Of a stretch of DNA of 14,357 nt, positions 7,540 to 14,092 are shown in pieces. The first letter of the stretch is position 1. Each line of letters starts with the position of its first letter. Under the pieces are notes generated by a model. The model ran no database searches. It saw only the letters and a program-made list of their open reading frames with translations, and was not told the DNA's origin. This stretch comes from Cellvibrionales bacterium UBA2511 (GTDB lineage Bacteria > Pseudomonadota > Gammaproteobacteria > Pseudomonadales > Porticoccaceae): NCBI GenBank assembly GCA_002341315.1, contig DDNV01000104.1, positions 28,404-42,760 on the forward strand, read 5' to 3'. Both the position numbers and the translations under genes were made by a program.

Positions 7540-7567
7540 TACCGGTGAGAGGACGCCCACACCGGTA
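7540..7567 (-). terminator. Hairpin after the nor operon, possible terminator without a U-tract
   Basis: TACCGGTG (7540-7547) and CACCGGTA (7560-7567) are perfect 8-bp arms around a 12-nt loop, starting seven bases after the stop codon of the glycine-zipper gene. The position suits the end of the ric-norB operon, but no run of U follows, so it may only stabilise the 3' end or serve as a binding site. Confidence 0.4.
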
Positions 7568-7574
7568 GCCGTGA

Positions 7575-7934
7575 TCAAGGAGCGGGTTGCAGGCGAATGC
7601 CGACGATATCTACCTGGTCGCCCAATTCAAATTCCCGGTTGGGGCTGCGAAATGCATGGGTTTCACCCTGTTCGGTTATGACTGTGTAGCGATCACCACT
7701 GAGGCCCGCCTGTTGCTGGGTTTTATCGCCGACCCAGGTGCCGAGAAAGGCGCCGACAAGTGCGCCGGCGGGGCCACCGGCTGCACCGCCGATCAGGAAC
7801 AGGATTGAGCCCCCGGTAACCTGTCCGCCAGTGTTGTCATTGCTGTGGCCGATCACCTCCGCCGAGTGGATGGCGGGGGTGATGAGCAATGTAATGAGCC
7901 CGGCGGCGGTTATTTTTTTAAACGATTTCAACAT
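7575..7934 (-). CDS. Small exported glycine-zipper protein, third cistron of the nor operon
   Basis: This 119-residue protein has a signal peptide (KSFKK, then a hydrophobic core at 9-20, with probable cleavage after Ala25 in IHSA). There is no lipobox cysteine. A hydrophobic segment at 41-69 holds six glycines in perfect register, G49, G53, G57, G61, G65 and G69, the GxxxG repeat of glycine-zipper membrane proteins such as the SlyB/17-kDa antigen class. The tail from 80 onward (RYTVITEQGETHAF, then FELGDQVDIVG) resembles the small beta tail that follows the zipper in SlyB-like proteins. The start at 7934 was preferred to a longer one at 7991 because AGGAGA lies just upstream and the signal peptide begins there. 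It follows norB by 34 bp. Its function is unknown; an envelope role under NO stress is only inferred from position. Confidence 0.8.
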   Translation of the reverse strand: MLKSFKKITAAGLITLLITPAIHSAEVIGHSNDNTGGQVTGGSILFLIGGAAGGPAGALVGAFLGTWVGDKTQQQAGLSGDRYTVITEQGETHAFRSPNREFELGDQVDIVGIRLQPAP

Positions 7935-7968
7935 GATGTTTCTCCTGTTAGTTGATGGGGAATGTGTG

Positions 7969-10248
7969 TCAAACAGCGATATCTTCGCCATAGATGTTTT
8001 GTCTTTGATGACCAGAGACGGGCCAGATGCCGCGTACTACCTGCCAGCTCACCGCCAGGGCCCCGACAATGAATACCACGTCACCCAGGGTGCGCACCCA
8101 GCGCAAGGTCACCAGTATGGGCTGCTGCAGAAAGGCTTCGCTGCGGGCGTACCAAAGACCCTCGGAGGCACTGCCGATAAATTGAATGATTCCTACCGGT
8201 AGCAGGCTGGTAAACAGCATCAGCACCAAGCCGCCGTTCATCCACCAAAAGGCGGTTTTCATCAGTCGCTCACTAAAAACCATTTCGGGGCGAATATAAC
8301 GTAGGATCAGCAGGCAGAAGCCCAGTGCCAGGAAGCCGTATACTCCGAACAGGGCCGCATGCGCGTGGGTCGGCGTAGTGTTCAGGCCCTGCACGTAATA
8401 CAGCGAAATGGGCGGATTGATCATAAAGCCCAATACGCCAGCACCCAGCATGTTCCAGAACGCTACGGCCACAAAGAACAACAGGGGCCACTTGATATCC
8501 TGCATCCAGGGGGCGCGGAATTTCAGTCGCCAGCTCTCCCATGCCTCATAACCCAACACGACCAGTGGCACTACTTCCAGCGCACTGAAGGTGGCGCCTA
8601 CTGCCATAACCGGTGTGGTGGTGCCCGAGAAATACAAATGGTGAAAAGTGCCGGGTACGCCGCCGAGTAAAAACAGGGACGCGGAGGCCAGGGATGCCGT
8701 TGTCGCCATGGTGCGTGACACCAGTCCCATGCTGCAGAAAATAAAGGCCAGTGCAGTGGTGGCAAATACCTCAAAGAAGCCCTCTACCCACAGATGTACC
8801 ACCCACCAGCGCCAGTATTCCATAATGGAAATATGGGTGCGCTCGCCATAGAGCAGGCCGGCACTGTAGAACAGGCCGATAGCCACTACTGATGCTGTGA
8901 GCAACACCAGTAAGCTTTTATCACCTCCCTGCTTGAGGGCTGGCACAATGCCGCGCATCATCAGCATCAGCCAGAAGGCAATGCCTGCGACTTTCAGAAT
9001 CTGCCAGAAGCGCCCGAGGTCAACGTATTCGTAGCCTTGGTGCCCCAGCCAGAAGCTCCACTCGGCGGGCATGATCTGATTAATCGCGAAGAAGTTGCCG
9101 GTAAAGGAGCCGACCACCACCGCAATCAACGCCCAGAAAAGAATATCTACGCCTAACTTTTGATATTTTGGATCCTTGCCACCGTTGATAATTGGTGCCA
9201 AGAACAGACCGGCAGCAAGAAAGCCCGTGGCAATCCAGAACATTGCCGACTGAATATGCCAGGTGCGCACCAGGCTGTAGGGGAGCCATTCTGACGTGTT
9301 GAGGCCGTAAAACCCCTGGCCTTCGACGGTGTAATGGGCGACAAAGCCGCCGAGAAACACCTGCAGGGTGAACAGTCCGACTACGGCAATCAGATACTTG
9401 CCCAACGCTTTCTGAGAAGGGGTTAGCGGAAAGGTGGTAATCGGGTCATTTTTGGGTGAGACCGGGTCTTCTTCGTCTTTCTTGCTCAGAAAGGCCCAGC
9501 CCCAGATTAAACCGCCTACACCGGCGATGAGAAAGACCACGCTTGCGATAGACCAGACAATGTTCTCCGCCGTGGGCTTGTTGCCAATCAGCGGTTCATG
9601 TGGCCAGTTATTGGTGTAGGTGGCTTCGCCCGGGTAGCGCTCGGTCGCCGCCGCCCATGCGGTCCAGAAGAAAAAGTCGGTTAGCTGCGCGCGCCGCTCA
9701 CCACTGGGTAGTGTCACCTCTTTCATGGCGTAACTTTCCCGAGTGGACTGCAGTGTCGGCTCTCCGCCGAACAGACCATTGTAGTAGTCCGCTGTCTGGG
9801 CCATGGCTCGAGCCCGTCGCTCAGATACCGTCAGTACGTCCGTCTCCGGGTTATAGGTATTGGCCCGATAGGCCTGTTTCAATTCATACTGCAGCGTGTT
9901 TTTATCCCGGCCAGTCAGTGCGCCATAGTCGAGGCCAAATTCCTCTTGAGCGGCCAGTTCCAGCCAGGCAAGTAGCTCGCGGTGAAGCCAGTCGGCGGTC
10001 CAGTCCGGTGCCTGATAGGCGCCGTGACCCCAAATGGAACCAAGCTGCATGCCGCCTACTGACTGCCAGGCCGTCTGGCCATCGAGAATGCTTTCCCTGG
10101 TCATGATCTGGTGACCACTTATGGTCACCACCCTATCCGGTATGGGTGGTGCCTTGCGATATACTTCCACCCCGAAGTAGCCCAGCAGGGCAAAGGTGGC
10201 AGCCAGGACAGCGATCAGTGCCCACCACAATTTGTTGTATTTACCCAT
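7969..10248 (-). CDS. norB: Quinol-dependent nitric oxide reductase, single subunit (qNOR)
   Basis: This inner membrane enzyme reduces two NO to N2O with quinol electrons. The 759-residue length is that of qNOR, in which a NorC-like N-terminal part is fused to NorB. The first membrane helix is at about 8-28, a periplasmic domain of roughly 200 residues follows, and then about 13 more helices begin near 230. No CxxCH motif occurs, so there is no haem c and cytochrome-c dependence is excluded. Metal ligands are visible: His331 (RTWH), His485 and Glu489 (VHLWVEGFFE), His536-His537 (GTFHHLYF), and His628/His630 (THAHAALFG). Glu489 distinguishes NO reductases from oxidases. I chose the ATG at 10248, nine bases after AGGGAG; an ATG two codons earlier (10254) is possible. 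The start overlaps the end of ric by 8 nt. Some authors use norZ for this form. Confidence 0.96.
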   Translation of the reverse strand: MGKYNKLWWALIAVLAATFALLGYFGVEVYRKAPPIPDRVVTISGHQIMTRESILDGQTAWQSVGGMQLGSIWGHGAYQAPDWTADWLHRELLAWLELAAQEEFGLDYGALTGRDKNTLQYELKQAYRANTYNPETDVLTVSERRARAMAQTADYYNGLFGGEPTLQSTRESYAMKEVTLPSGERRAQLTDFFFWTAWAAATERYPGEATYTNNWPHEPLIGNKPTAENIVWSIASVVFLIAGVGGLIWGWAFLSKKDEEDPVSPKNDPITTFPLTPSQKALGKYLIAVVGLFTLQVFLGGFVAHYTVEGQGFYGLNTSEWLPYSLVRTWHIQSAMFWIATGFLAAGLFLAPIINGGKDPKYQKLGVDILFWALIAVVVGSFTGNFFAINQIMPAEWSFWLGHQGYEYVDLGRFWQILKVAGIAFWLMLMMRGIVPALKQGGDKSLLVLLTASVVAIGLFYSAGLLYGERTHISIMEYWRWWVVHLWVEGFFEVFATTALAFIFCSMGLVSRTMATTASLASASLFLLGGVPGTFHHLYFSGTTTPVMAVGATFSALEVVPLVVLGYEAWESWRLKFRAPWMQDIKWPLLFFVAVAFWNMLGAGVLGFMINPPISLYYVQGLNTTPTHAHAALFGVYGFLALGFCLLILRYIRPEMVFSERLMKTAFWWMNGGLVLMLFTSLLPVGIIQFIGSASEGLWYARSEAFLQQPILVTLRWVRTLGDVVFIVGALAVSWQVVRGIWPVSGHQRQNIYGEDIAV

Positions 10249-10921
10249 GACCATTAGCTCCCTGTGCAGCGACGCGCTCAAACAGCAGGTTATTTTCCAG
10301 GTGGATGTGCTCCATGAGGTCGGCGCGGAACCAGTCCAATTGCCAGTAGAGCGCCTGCCAGGTATCGCAAGCATCATCGGGCAGGGTCAGGTTTTTGGTC
10401 AGCTGTTCCATTTGTTTCACCGACTGACCGTGCTGGTCGTGCTCAAAACGCATCATGGCAATGGGGTTGATGGCATGGTCGAATAGGTGACGCAAAAGTA
10501 TGGGGAACAACACGTTTTCTTCTTTGAGCATATGGCTCTCCAGTTCCTGGTGCATGGCCATCAGTAGGTTGGATAGTCCTTTGGGGCAGTCCGGGTGCTC
10601 ACGGTGAACCAGCTCTACCCGTGCGGCCAGCCGTACCAGTTCAGGCAACTGTTCCCGGTGACGCTCATGGTAGCGTTCAAGAATGTGGGGGATCAGTGTT
10701 TCGGGGGTCGCCTGGTGTGCAACCTGATCCGTATTTTTTGTTTGCTGCAGGACATTGAGTTGTGCGGCGATCGTTTTCGGGTTCAGGCCACGGCAAATGG
10801 CGGCATCCTGCAGGCTTTCGTGTCCACCACAGCAGAAGTCCAGACGATTTTGATAAAAAAGGCGGGTGGCACCGGGGATGGTTCGGGCCAGAGTGCCCAG
10901 CGGTTGTTCGAGAATATTCAT
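10241..10921 (-). CDS. ytfE: Iron-sulfur cluster repair di-iron protein (Ric / YtfE / ScdA)
   Basis: Ric proteins help restore iron-sulfur clusters damaged by NO or peroxide, using a non-haem di-iron centre in the cytosol. The 226-residue protein has the short N-terminal ScdA domain with LDFCCGG (Cys30, Cys31), then a hemerythrin-like four-helix domain from about residue 75. The ligands I recall for E. coli YtfE (His84, His129, Glu133, His160, His204, Glu208) all have counterparts one position later: His85, His130, Glu134, His161, His205, Glu209. The ATG at 10921 has a purine-rich GAGAGAGCGAG ahead of it. It is the first gene of the operon with norB, overlapping it, and lies 33 nt or so behind a predicted sigma-54 transcription start. 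Co-control with an NO reductase supports a nitrosative-stress role. The symbols ric and scdA are synonyms. Confidence 0.95.
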   Translation of the reverse strand: MNILEQPLGTLARTIPGATRLFYQNRLDFCCGGHESLQDAAICRGLNPKTIAAQLNVLQQTKNTDQVAHQATPETLIPHILERYHERHREQLPELVRLAARVELVHREHPDCPKGLSNLLMAMHQELESHMLKEENVLFPILLRHLFDHAINPIAMMRFEHDQHGQSVKQMEQLTKNLTLPDDACDTWQALYWQLDWFRADLMEHIHLENNLLFERVAAQGANGHG

Positions 10922-10965
10922 GATGCTCGCTCTCTCAAGGTTTATGATTTGTCACAAGAGATAAA

Positions 10966-10980
10966 GCACAAGCTATGCCA
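10966..10980 (-). promoter_or_regulatory. Sigma-54 (-24/-12) promoter of ric-norB
   Basis: On the minus strand TGGCATAGCTTGTGC has the invariant GG and GC separated by exactly ten bases, as in the consensus TGGCACG-N4-TTGC. The -24 part matches five of six bases (TGGCAT) and the -12 part three of four (GTGC), followed by a T-rich stretch. Transcription would begin near 10954, about 33 nt before the ric ATG. The neighbouring norR gene and its binding sites make this assignment strong. Confidence 0.8.
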
Positions 10981-10989
10981 AAAAAATTA

Positions 10990-11018
10990 TTGTTATATTT
11001 CAATATATTAAATATATT
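10990..11018 (+). promoter_or_regulatory. norR: Candidate sigma-70 promoter of norR
   Basis: TTGTTA (10990-10995), a 17-bp spacer and TATATT (11013-11018) give four and five matches to the -35 and -10 consensus. The predicted start near 11025 lies inside NorR site 1, so bound NorR would block its own transcription. AT-rich DNA makes chance matches more likely. Confidence 0.45.
10998..11010 (+). promoter_or_regulatory. Candidate IHF-binding site
   Basis: TTTCAATATATTA matches WATCAANNNNTTR with one mismatch (second base). It lies between the sigma-54 promoter and the NorR sites, where a DNA bend would bring the activator to the polymerase. The A/T-rich surroundings fit an IHF site but also raise the chance of a random match. 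Confidence 0.45.
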
Positions 11019-11020
11019 AT

Positions 11021-11033
11021 GGTTGTTATAACC
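11021..11033. promoter_or_regulatory. NorR-binding site 1
   Basis: The palindrome GGTT-GTTAT-AACC contains GT-N7-AC, the core recognised by NorR, and has the same outer bases as sites 2 and 3. Its centre is about 48 bp upstream of the -24 element. Confidence 0.85.
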
Positions 11034-11045
11034 ATTATTTGATAT

Positions 11046-11058
11046 GGTTTAAATAACC
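11046..11058. promoter_or_regulatory. NorR-binding site 2
   Basis: The palindrome GGTT-TAAAT-AACC is the second GT-N7-AC site. Its centre is 25 bp from that of site 1. Confidence 0.85.
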
Positions 11059-11065
11059 ATAATAG

Positions 11066-11078
11066 GGTTTATAAAACC
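11066..11078. promoter_or_regulatory. NorR-binding site 3, abutting the norR start codon
   Basis: The palindrome GGTT-TATAA-AACC is the third GT-N7-AC site, with its centre 20 bp from that of site 2. Its last base directly precedes the norR ATG. The weak norR Shine-Dalgarno (TAGGG, 11063-11067) overlaps its left edge. Confidence 0.82.
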
Positions 11079-12638
11079 ATGATCGATTTGATGTTGTTGT
11101 CGGACCTGGTGGTCAACCTGCCGTCGGCGGTACGTTTGCAGCGGCTGGTGTCTGTGCTCCGCGAGCAATTTCAATGCGGGGCGGTGGCTGTGTTGCGCCT
11201 TGAGGAAAACCGGCTGCGCCCAGTGGCGGTGGATGGCCTTGTGCATGAGACACTTGGCAGGCGCTTTGTGGTGGCCCAGCATCCCAGGCTGGCGGCCATC
11301 CTCTCGCGGCGTGATCCAACCCGCTTCGAGCCTGGTAGTGAGCTGCCAGACCCCTATGACGGCTTGCTCGACTGTCAGGTAGGTGAACCCCTGCCGGTGC
11401 ACGACTGCATGGGTATCAGCCTCTATGTGGAGGGGATTCAGTGGGGTGTTTTAACCCTGGATGCCTTGGATGCCGGGGCTTTCAGCGGTGAAGCCACGCA
11501 GACTCTGAAACACTTCGGCCTACTGACGGAGGCCGCCATCCGTGTCACCCGGCTGGAGCAGGAATTGCAGGGTCTGCGCCTGGTGCGGGAGCCCCATTCC
11601 GGGAACGGGGTATCGGTGGTTGAGGTGGAAGAGGAGATTGTTGGTCAAAGCGAGGCATTGCAGGCCCTGCTGCATGAATTGACGGTGGTGGCAGATTCCG
11701 AGCTGCCGGTGCTGCTGTTGGGTGAAACGGGGGTGGGCAAAGAGTTGTTCGCCCGCCGGGTGCACGTATTGTCTCGTCGTGCGGACCGGCCTATGGTGCA
11801 TGTCAACTGTGCTGCTCTACCGGAATCCCTGGCGGAGAGTGAGCTGTTCGGCCATGTAAAAGGCGCCTTTTCCGGGGCAATCAGCGAACGTCCAGGGCGT
11901 TTTGAGGCGGCGGATGGGGGCACTTTATTTCTCGATGAGGTGGGTGAGCTACCGCTGTCGGTGCAGGCGAAATTGTTGCGGGCCTTGCAGAATGGTGAGA
12001 TTCAACGGCTTGGTTCGGACCGGCCACGACGGGTCAATGTGCGCGTGATCGCTGCCACCAACCGCAACCTGCATGATAGTGTGCGCGACGGCGATTTTCG
12101 TGCCGATCTCTATCATCGCTTGTCTGTCTACCCGGTGCCGATCCCGCCTTTGCGGGAGCGCGGCAACGACGTGTTACTGTTGGCCGGTCGCTTTCTGGAG
12201 CTGAACCGGGCTCGGATCGGCCTGCGCAGTCTACGGCTGCCCCCTGATGCCGAGACGGCTCTGTGCCGATACCCTTGGCCGGGTAATGTGCGGGAGTTGG
12301 AGCATGTTATCAGTCGTGCGGTGCTCAAGGCTGTCAGTCGAGGCGCGACACGCACCGAAATCATATCCCTGGGGGCAGAATTGCTGGATTTGGATGAGGG
12401 AGTTGGTAGCCAAGAGATGGTCCGCCCCATGACTGGCATGGGGCCAGCGTCCGCTGGAATTGGTCACGCCGAACTGCAGACGGTTATGCCGATGCGTGAA
12501 GTGGTGGAAAGCAGCCAGCGGCACGCGATTCAACAGGCCTTGACCGCCAGCGACGGTAATTGGGCGTCAGCGGCGAGGATGTTGAATGTGGATGCCAGCA
12601 ACCTGCACAAGTTGGCGTATCGACTGGGACTGAAATAA
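11079..12638 (+). CDS. norR: NO-responsive sigma-54 activator NorR
   Basis: NorR senses NO through a mononuclear iron in its GAF domain and then uses ATP to open a sigma-54 promoter. The 519-residue protein has a GAF domain (about 5-160) that keeps residues I recall as iron-site residues in E. coli (Arg75, Asp99, Cys113, Asp131) as Arg70 (HPR), Asp94 (DPYD), Cys110 (VHDC) and Asp128 (LTLD). The AAA+ domain (about 188-420) has Walker A GETGVGKE (215-222) and Walker B GTLFLDE (281-287). The sigma-54 contact loop reads GAFSGA (262-267) instead of GAFTGA. A Fis-type helix-turn-helix closes the protein (about 480-519). The start at 11079 fits homologues but has only a weak RBS; ATG at 11091 is an alternative. 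It diverges from ric-norB, its likely target. Confidence 0.96.
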   Translation: MIDLMLLSDLVVNLPSAVRLQRLVSVLREQFQCGAVAVLRLEENRLRPVAVDGLVHETLGRRFVVAQHPRLAAILSRRDPTRFEPGSELPDPYDGLLDCQVGEPLPVHDCMGISLYVEGIQWGVLTLDALDAGAFSGEATQTLKHFGLLTEAAIRVTRLEQELQGLRLVREPHSGNGVSVVEVEEEIVGQSEALQALLHELTVVADSELPVLLLGETGVGKELFARRVHVLSRRADRPMVHVNCAALPESLAESELFGHVKGAFSGAISERPGRFEAADGGTLFLDEVGELPLSVQAKLLRALQNGEIQRLGSDRPRRVNVRVIAATNRNLHDSVRDGDFRADLYHRLSVYPVPIPPLRERGNDVLLLAGRFLELNRARIGLRSLRLPPDAETALCRYPWPGNVRELEHVISRAVLKAVSRGATRTEIISLGAELLDLDEGVGSQEMVRPMTGMGPASAGIGHAELQTVMPMREVVESSQRHAIQQALTASDGNWASAARMLNVDASNLHKLAYRLGLK

Positions 12639-12639
12639 A

Positions 12640-12662
12640 CCAGGACCATTGAAATGGCCTGG
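12640..12662. terminator. Hairpin between convergent norR and the esterase gene
   Basis: CCAGGACCATT and AATGGCCTGG form a near-perfect stem (one bulged A) with a very short loop. In the minus-strand transcript it is followed by UUUAUUU, so it best serves as the terminator of the esterase gene; for norR there is no U-tract. Confidence 0.6.
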
Positions 12663-12664
12663 GA

Positions 12665-13327
12665 TCAGTCCAGCACCTGTTGCAGCCAAAGGGAGATCGC
12701 TTCAATTTCTTCCATGCACACAGCGTGTCCCATGGGGAAGGTTTGGTAGCCGGGTATAAAGCCCTGTTCGCGCAAAAAGGTGACACTTTTCCGGCCCAGC
12801 TGTTCTGGCACCACTTCGTCGCTGGTGCCGTGGAATATCTGTACGGGGAGTTGCCGATTGGCGGGATGAATGTCGATTGAATCGGCGGTGGCAAAATAGG
12901 TGGATAAAGCCAATAAGCCCGCCAGGGGTTTGGGGTAGCTGAGGGCTGCTTCGAAGCCGACGGCTCCGCCCTGGGAGAATCCGGCAACGACAATCCGCCT
13001 GCTGTCGATACCCCGTTCGATTTCCCGGTCAATGAGCTGCTGGATTTGGAGAGCAGAGTGGCGCAGTTGAGTCATATCCACCTTGCGATCCAGCTCCATC
13101 TCCAGAATGTCGTACCAGGCTGGCATCATAACGCCACCATTGATGGTCACTGGAAGCTGCGGTGCGTGGGGAAAGATAAAGCGGACCGGTAAAGTGGCGG
13201 GAAGCTTGAGTTCCGGCACCACAGGTTCAAAATCGTGGCCGTTGGCCCCCAGCCCGTGTAGCCATATGACAGCGGCATTTGCCGGTGATGCGGGTTCTAT
13301 TTCGACCCCGGGTAGTAGCGGTTTCAT
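12665..13327 (-). CDS. Carboxylesterase / phospholipase-type alpha/beta hydrolase
   Basis: This 220-residue serine hydrolase resembles the small carboxylesterase II group of Pseudomonas and related acyl-protein thioesterases, probably cytosolic since no signal peptide is seen. The N-terminal WLHGLGANGHDF (22-33) gives the oxyanion-hole region, and FPHAP (52-56) is typical. The catalytic triad is Ser118 in GFSQGG, Asp170 in HGTSDEVVP and His201 in PMGHAV. The length is standard for the family. The start at 13327 has AGGAG eleven bases upstream. It converges with norR across a hairpin and diverges from the glutathione transferase gene. The natural ester or thioester substrate cannot be read from sequence, and nothing but proximity links it to the NO response. 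Confidence 0.92.
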   Translation of the reverse strand: MKPLLPGVEIEPASPANAAVIWLHGLGANGHDFEPVVPELKLPATLPVRFIFPHAPQLPVTINGGVMMPAWYDILEMELDRKVDMTQLRHSALQIQQLIDREIERGIDSRRIVVAGFSQGGAVGFEAALSYPKPLAGLLALSTYFATADSIDIHPANRQLPVQIFHGTSDEVVPEQLGRKSVTFLREQGFIPGYQTFPMGHAVCMEEIEAISLWLQQVLD

Positions 13328-13362
13328 ATTTGCCTGAACTCCTGTTTTTTGGCTGGGCGGCC

Positions 13363-13368
13363 AGTATA
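13363..13368 (-). promoter_or_regulatory. -10 box of the esterase gene (candidate)
   Basis: TATACT on the minus strand matches five of six consensus bases and would start transcription near 13356, about 29 nt before the ATG. No good -35 is found at normal spacing. The rest of the 13328-13438 spacer shows no clear promoter for the divergent transferase gene; TACGCT at 13401 is a weak possibility. Confidence 0.35.
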
Positions 13369-13438
13369 AAGCCTGCTGGCGACCGGTGTGGAAAGTTTGC
13401 TACGCTGACTTCGGTTATTTTTTACCGGGTAGGTTCTG

Positions 13439-14092
13439 ATGTTGCCTGTATTGTATTCCTTCCGCCGCTGTCCCTATGCCATCCGGGCACGCATGGCCAT
13501 TTGCTATGCTGGTATTCCTGTGGAATTGCGGGAAATTTTATTGAAGAACAAGCCGTCGAGTATGTTGGCGGTTTCGCCGAAAGGTACGGTGCCCGTGCTG
13601 GTACTGCCCGACGGCCGTGTGCTGGATGAAAGCTGTGATGTGATGTACTGGGCTCTGGCTGTTCATGATCCGGACAATTGGATGGATCCAGCCAAAAGCC
13701 ACGAAGTCTCCCGGCTGATTGCAGAGAACGACGGGTCGTTCAAAACGCATCTGGACCATTATAAGTATGCGGACCGTTACCCTGAGCAAACCCCGGCGGA
13801 TTATCGTGTCGAAGGGGAGGTTTTTTTACAAACCCTAGAAACCTGTTTGCAACAGCAGCCGTTCTTGCTCGGTCATCAACCGGGCTTTGCCGATGTAGCC
13901 ATTTTTCCGTTTGTGCGGCAGTTTTCCCTGGTGGATCCGGACTGGTTTTCCAGTGCGCCCTATCCCGGATTGCGGCATTGGTTAAACCGCTGGCTGGAAT
14001 GCCCTCTGTTTACCACTGTTATGGAAAAATACCCGGTCTGGCAGGATGGTGCGGCGGCGCGCTATTTTGGCTGCACCGCTGAAAATAACTAG
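13439..14092 (+). CDS. Glutathione S-transferase family protein with CPY active-site motif
   Basis: This 217-residue soluble protein has a thioredoxin-fold N-terminal domain (1-75) and a helical C-terminal domain (about 90-210). The active-site region [15 protein letters not shown] (6-20) places Cys11 where glutaredoxin-like and omega-type transferases carry their catalytic cysteine, so thiol transfer or dehalogenase-like chemistry is more likely than classical Tyr/Ser conjugation. The cis-proline loop GTVPVL is at 49-54, and DESCD at 63-67 corresponds to the glutathione gamma-glutamyl contact (Glu64-Ser65). The start follows TAGG about 6 bases upstream, a modest RBS. The stop codon TAG overlaps the stop of panB on the other strand. 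The substrate is unknown. Confidence 0.9.
   Translation: MLPVLYSFRRCPYAIRARMAICYAGIPVELREILLKNKPSSMLAVSPKGTVPVLVLPDGRVLDESCDVMYWALAVHDPDNWMDPAKSHEVSRLIAENDGSFKTHLDHYKYADRYPEQTPADYRVEGEVFLQTLETCLQQQPFLLGHQPGFADVAIFPFVRQFSLVDPDWFSSAPYPGLRHWLNRWLECPLFTTVMEKYPVWQDGAAARYFGCTAENN

Larger units (their letters stand above)
10922..11078. promoter_or_regulatory. norR / ric-norB divergent control region
   Basis: This 157-bp, strongly AT-rich spacer contains, from the ric side: a leader of about 33 nt, a sigma-54 promoter (minus strand), an IHF-like site within a sigma-70-like norR promoter (plus strand), and three NorR-type palindromes that run up to the norR start codon. Elements are listed separately. 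The order promoter, bend site, enhancers is that expected of a NorR-controlled sigma-54 promoter. Confidence 0.85.

Noticed and set aside
7935..7991. Longer form of the glycine-zipper protein starting at 7991
   Set aside because: It would overlap norB and put 19 polar residues before a good signal peptide; AGGAGA precedes the ATG at 7934.
7738..8202. Plus-strand open frame of 154 codons across the glycine-zipper gene and the end of norB
   Set aside because: It is antisense to two supported genes and has no family features of its own.
7969..10248. Cytochrome-c-dependent NorB of a NorCB pair
   Set aside because: The 759-residue length, the N-terminal extension, the absence of CxxCH and the lack of a norC gene indicate the quinol form.
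10249..10377. N-terminal extension of norB by about 43 residues
   Set aside because: The extension overlaps the end of ric by over 130 nt, is low in hydrophobic residues and unlike qNOR N-termini. The ATG at 10248 has AGGGAG at good distance and begins just before the first membrane helix.
10595..11011. Plus-strand open frame of 138 codons opposite ric and running into the nor control region
   Set aside because: It is antisense to the well-supported ric gene, has no recognisable family and ends inside the AT-rich promoter region.
7575..12638. A complete denitrification island or horizontally acquired cluster
   Set aside because: Only NO reductase, Ric, NorR and the zipper protein are present. 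No nir, nos, norD/norQ or mobility genes, flanking repeats or tRNA are seen, and coding composition looks like that of the neighbours.
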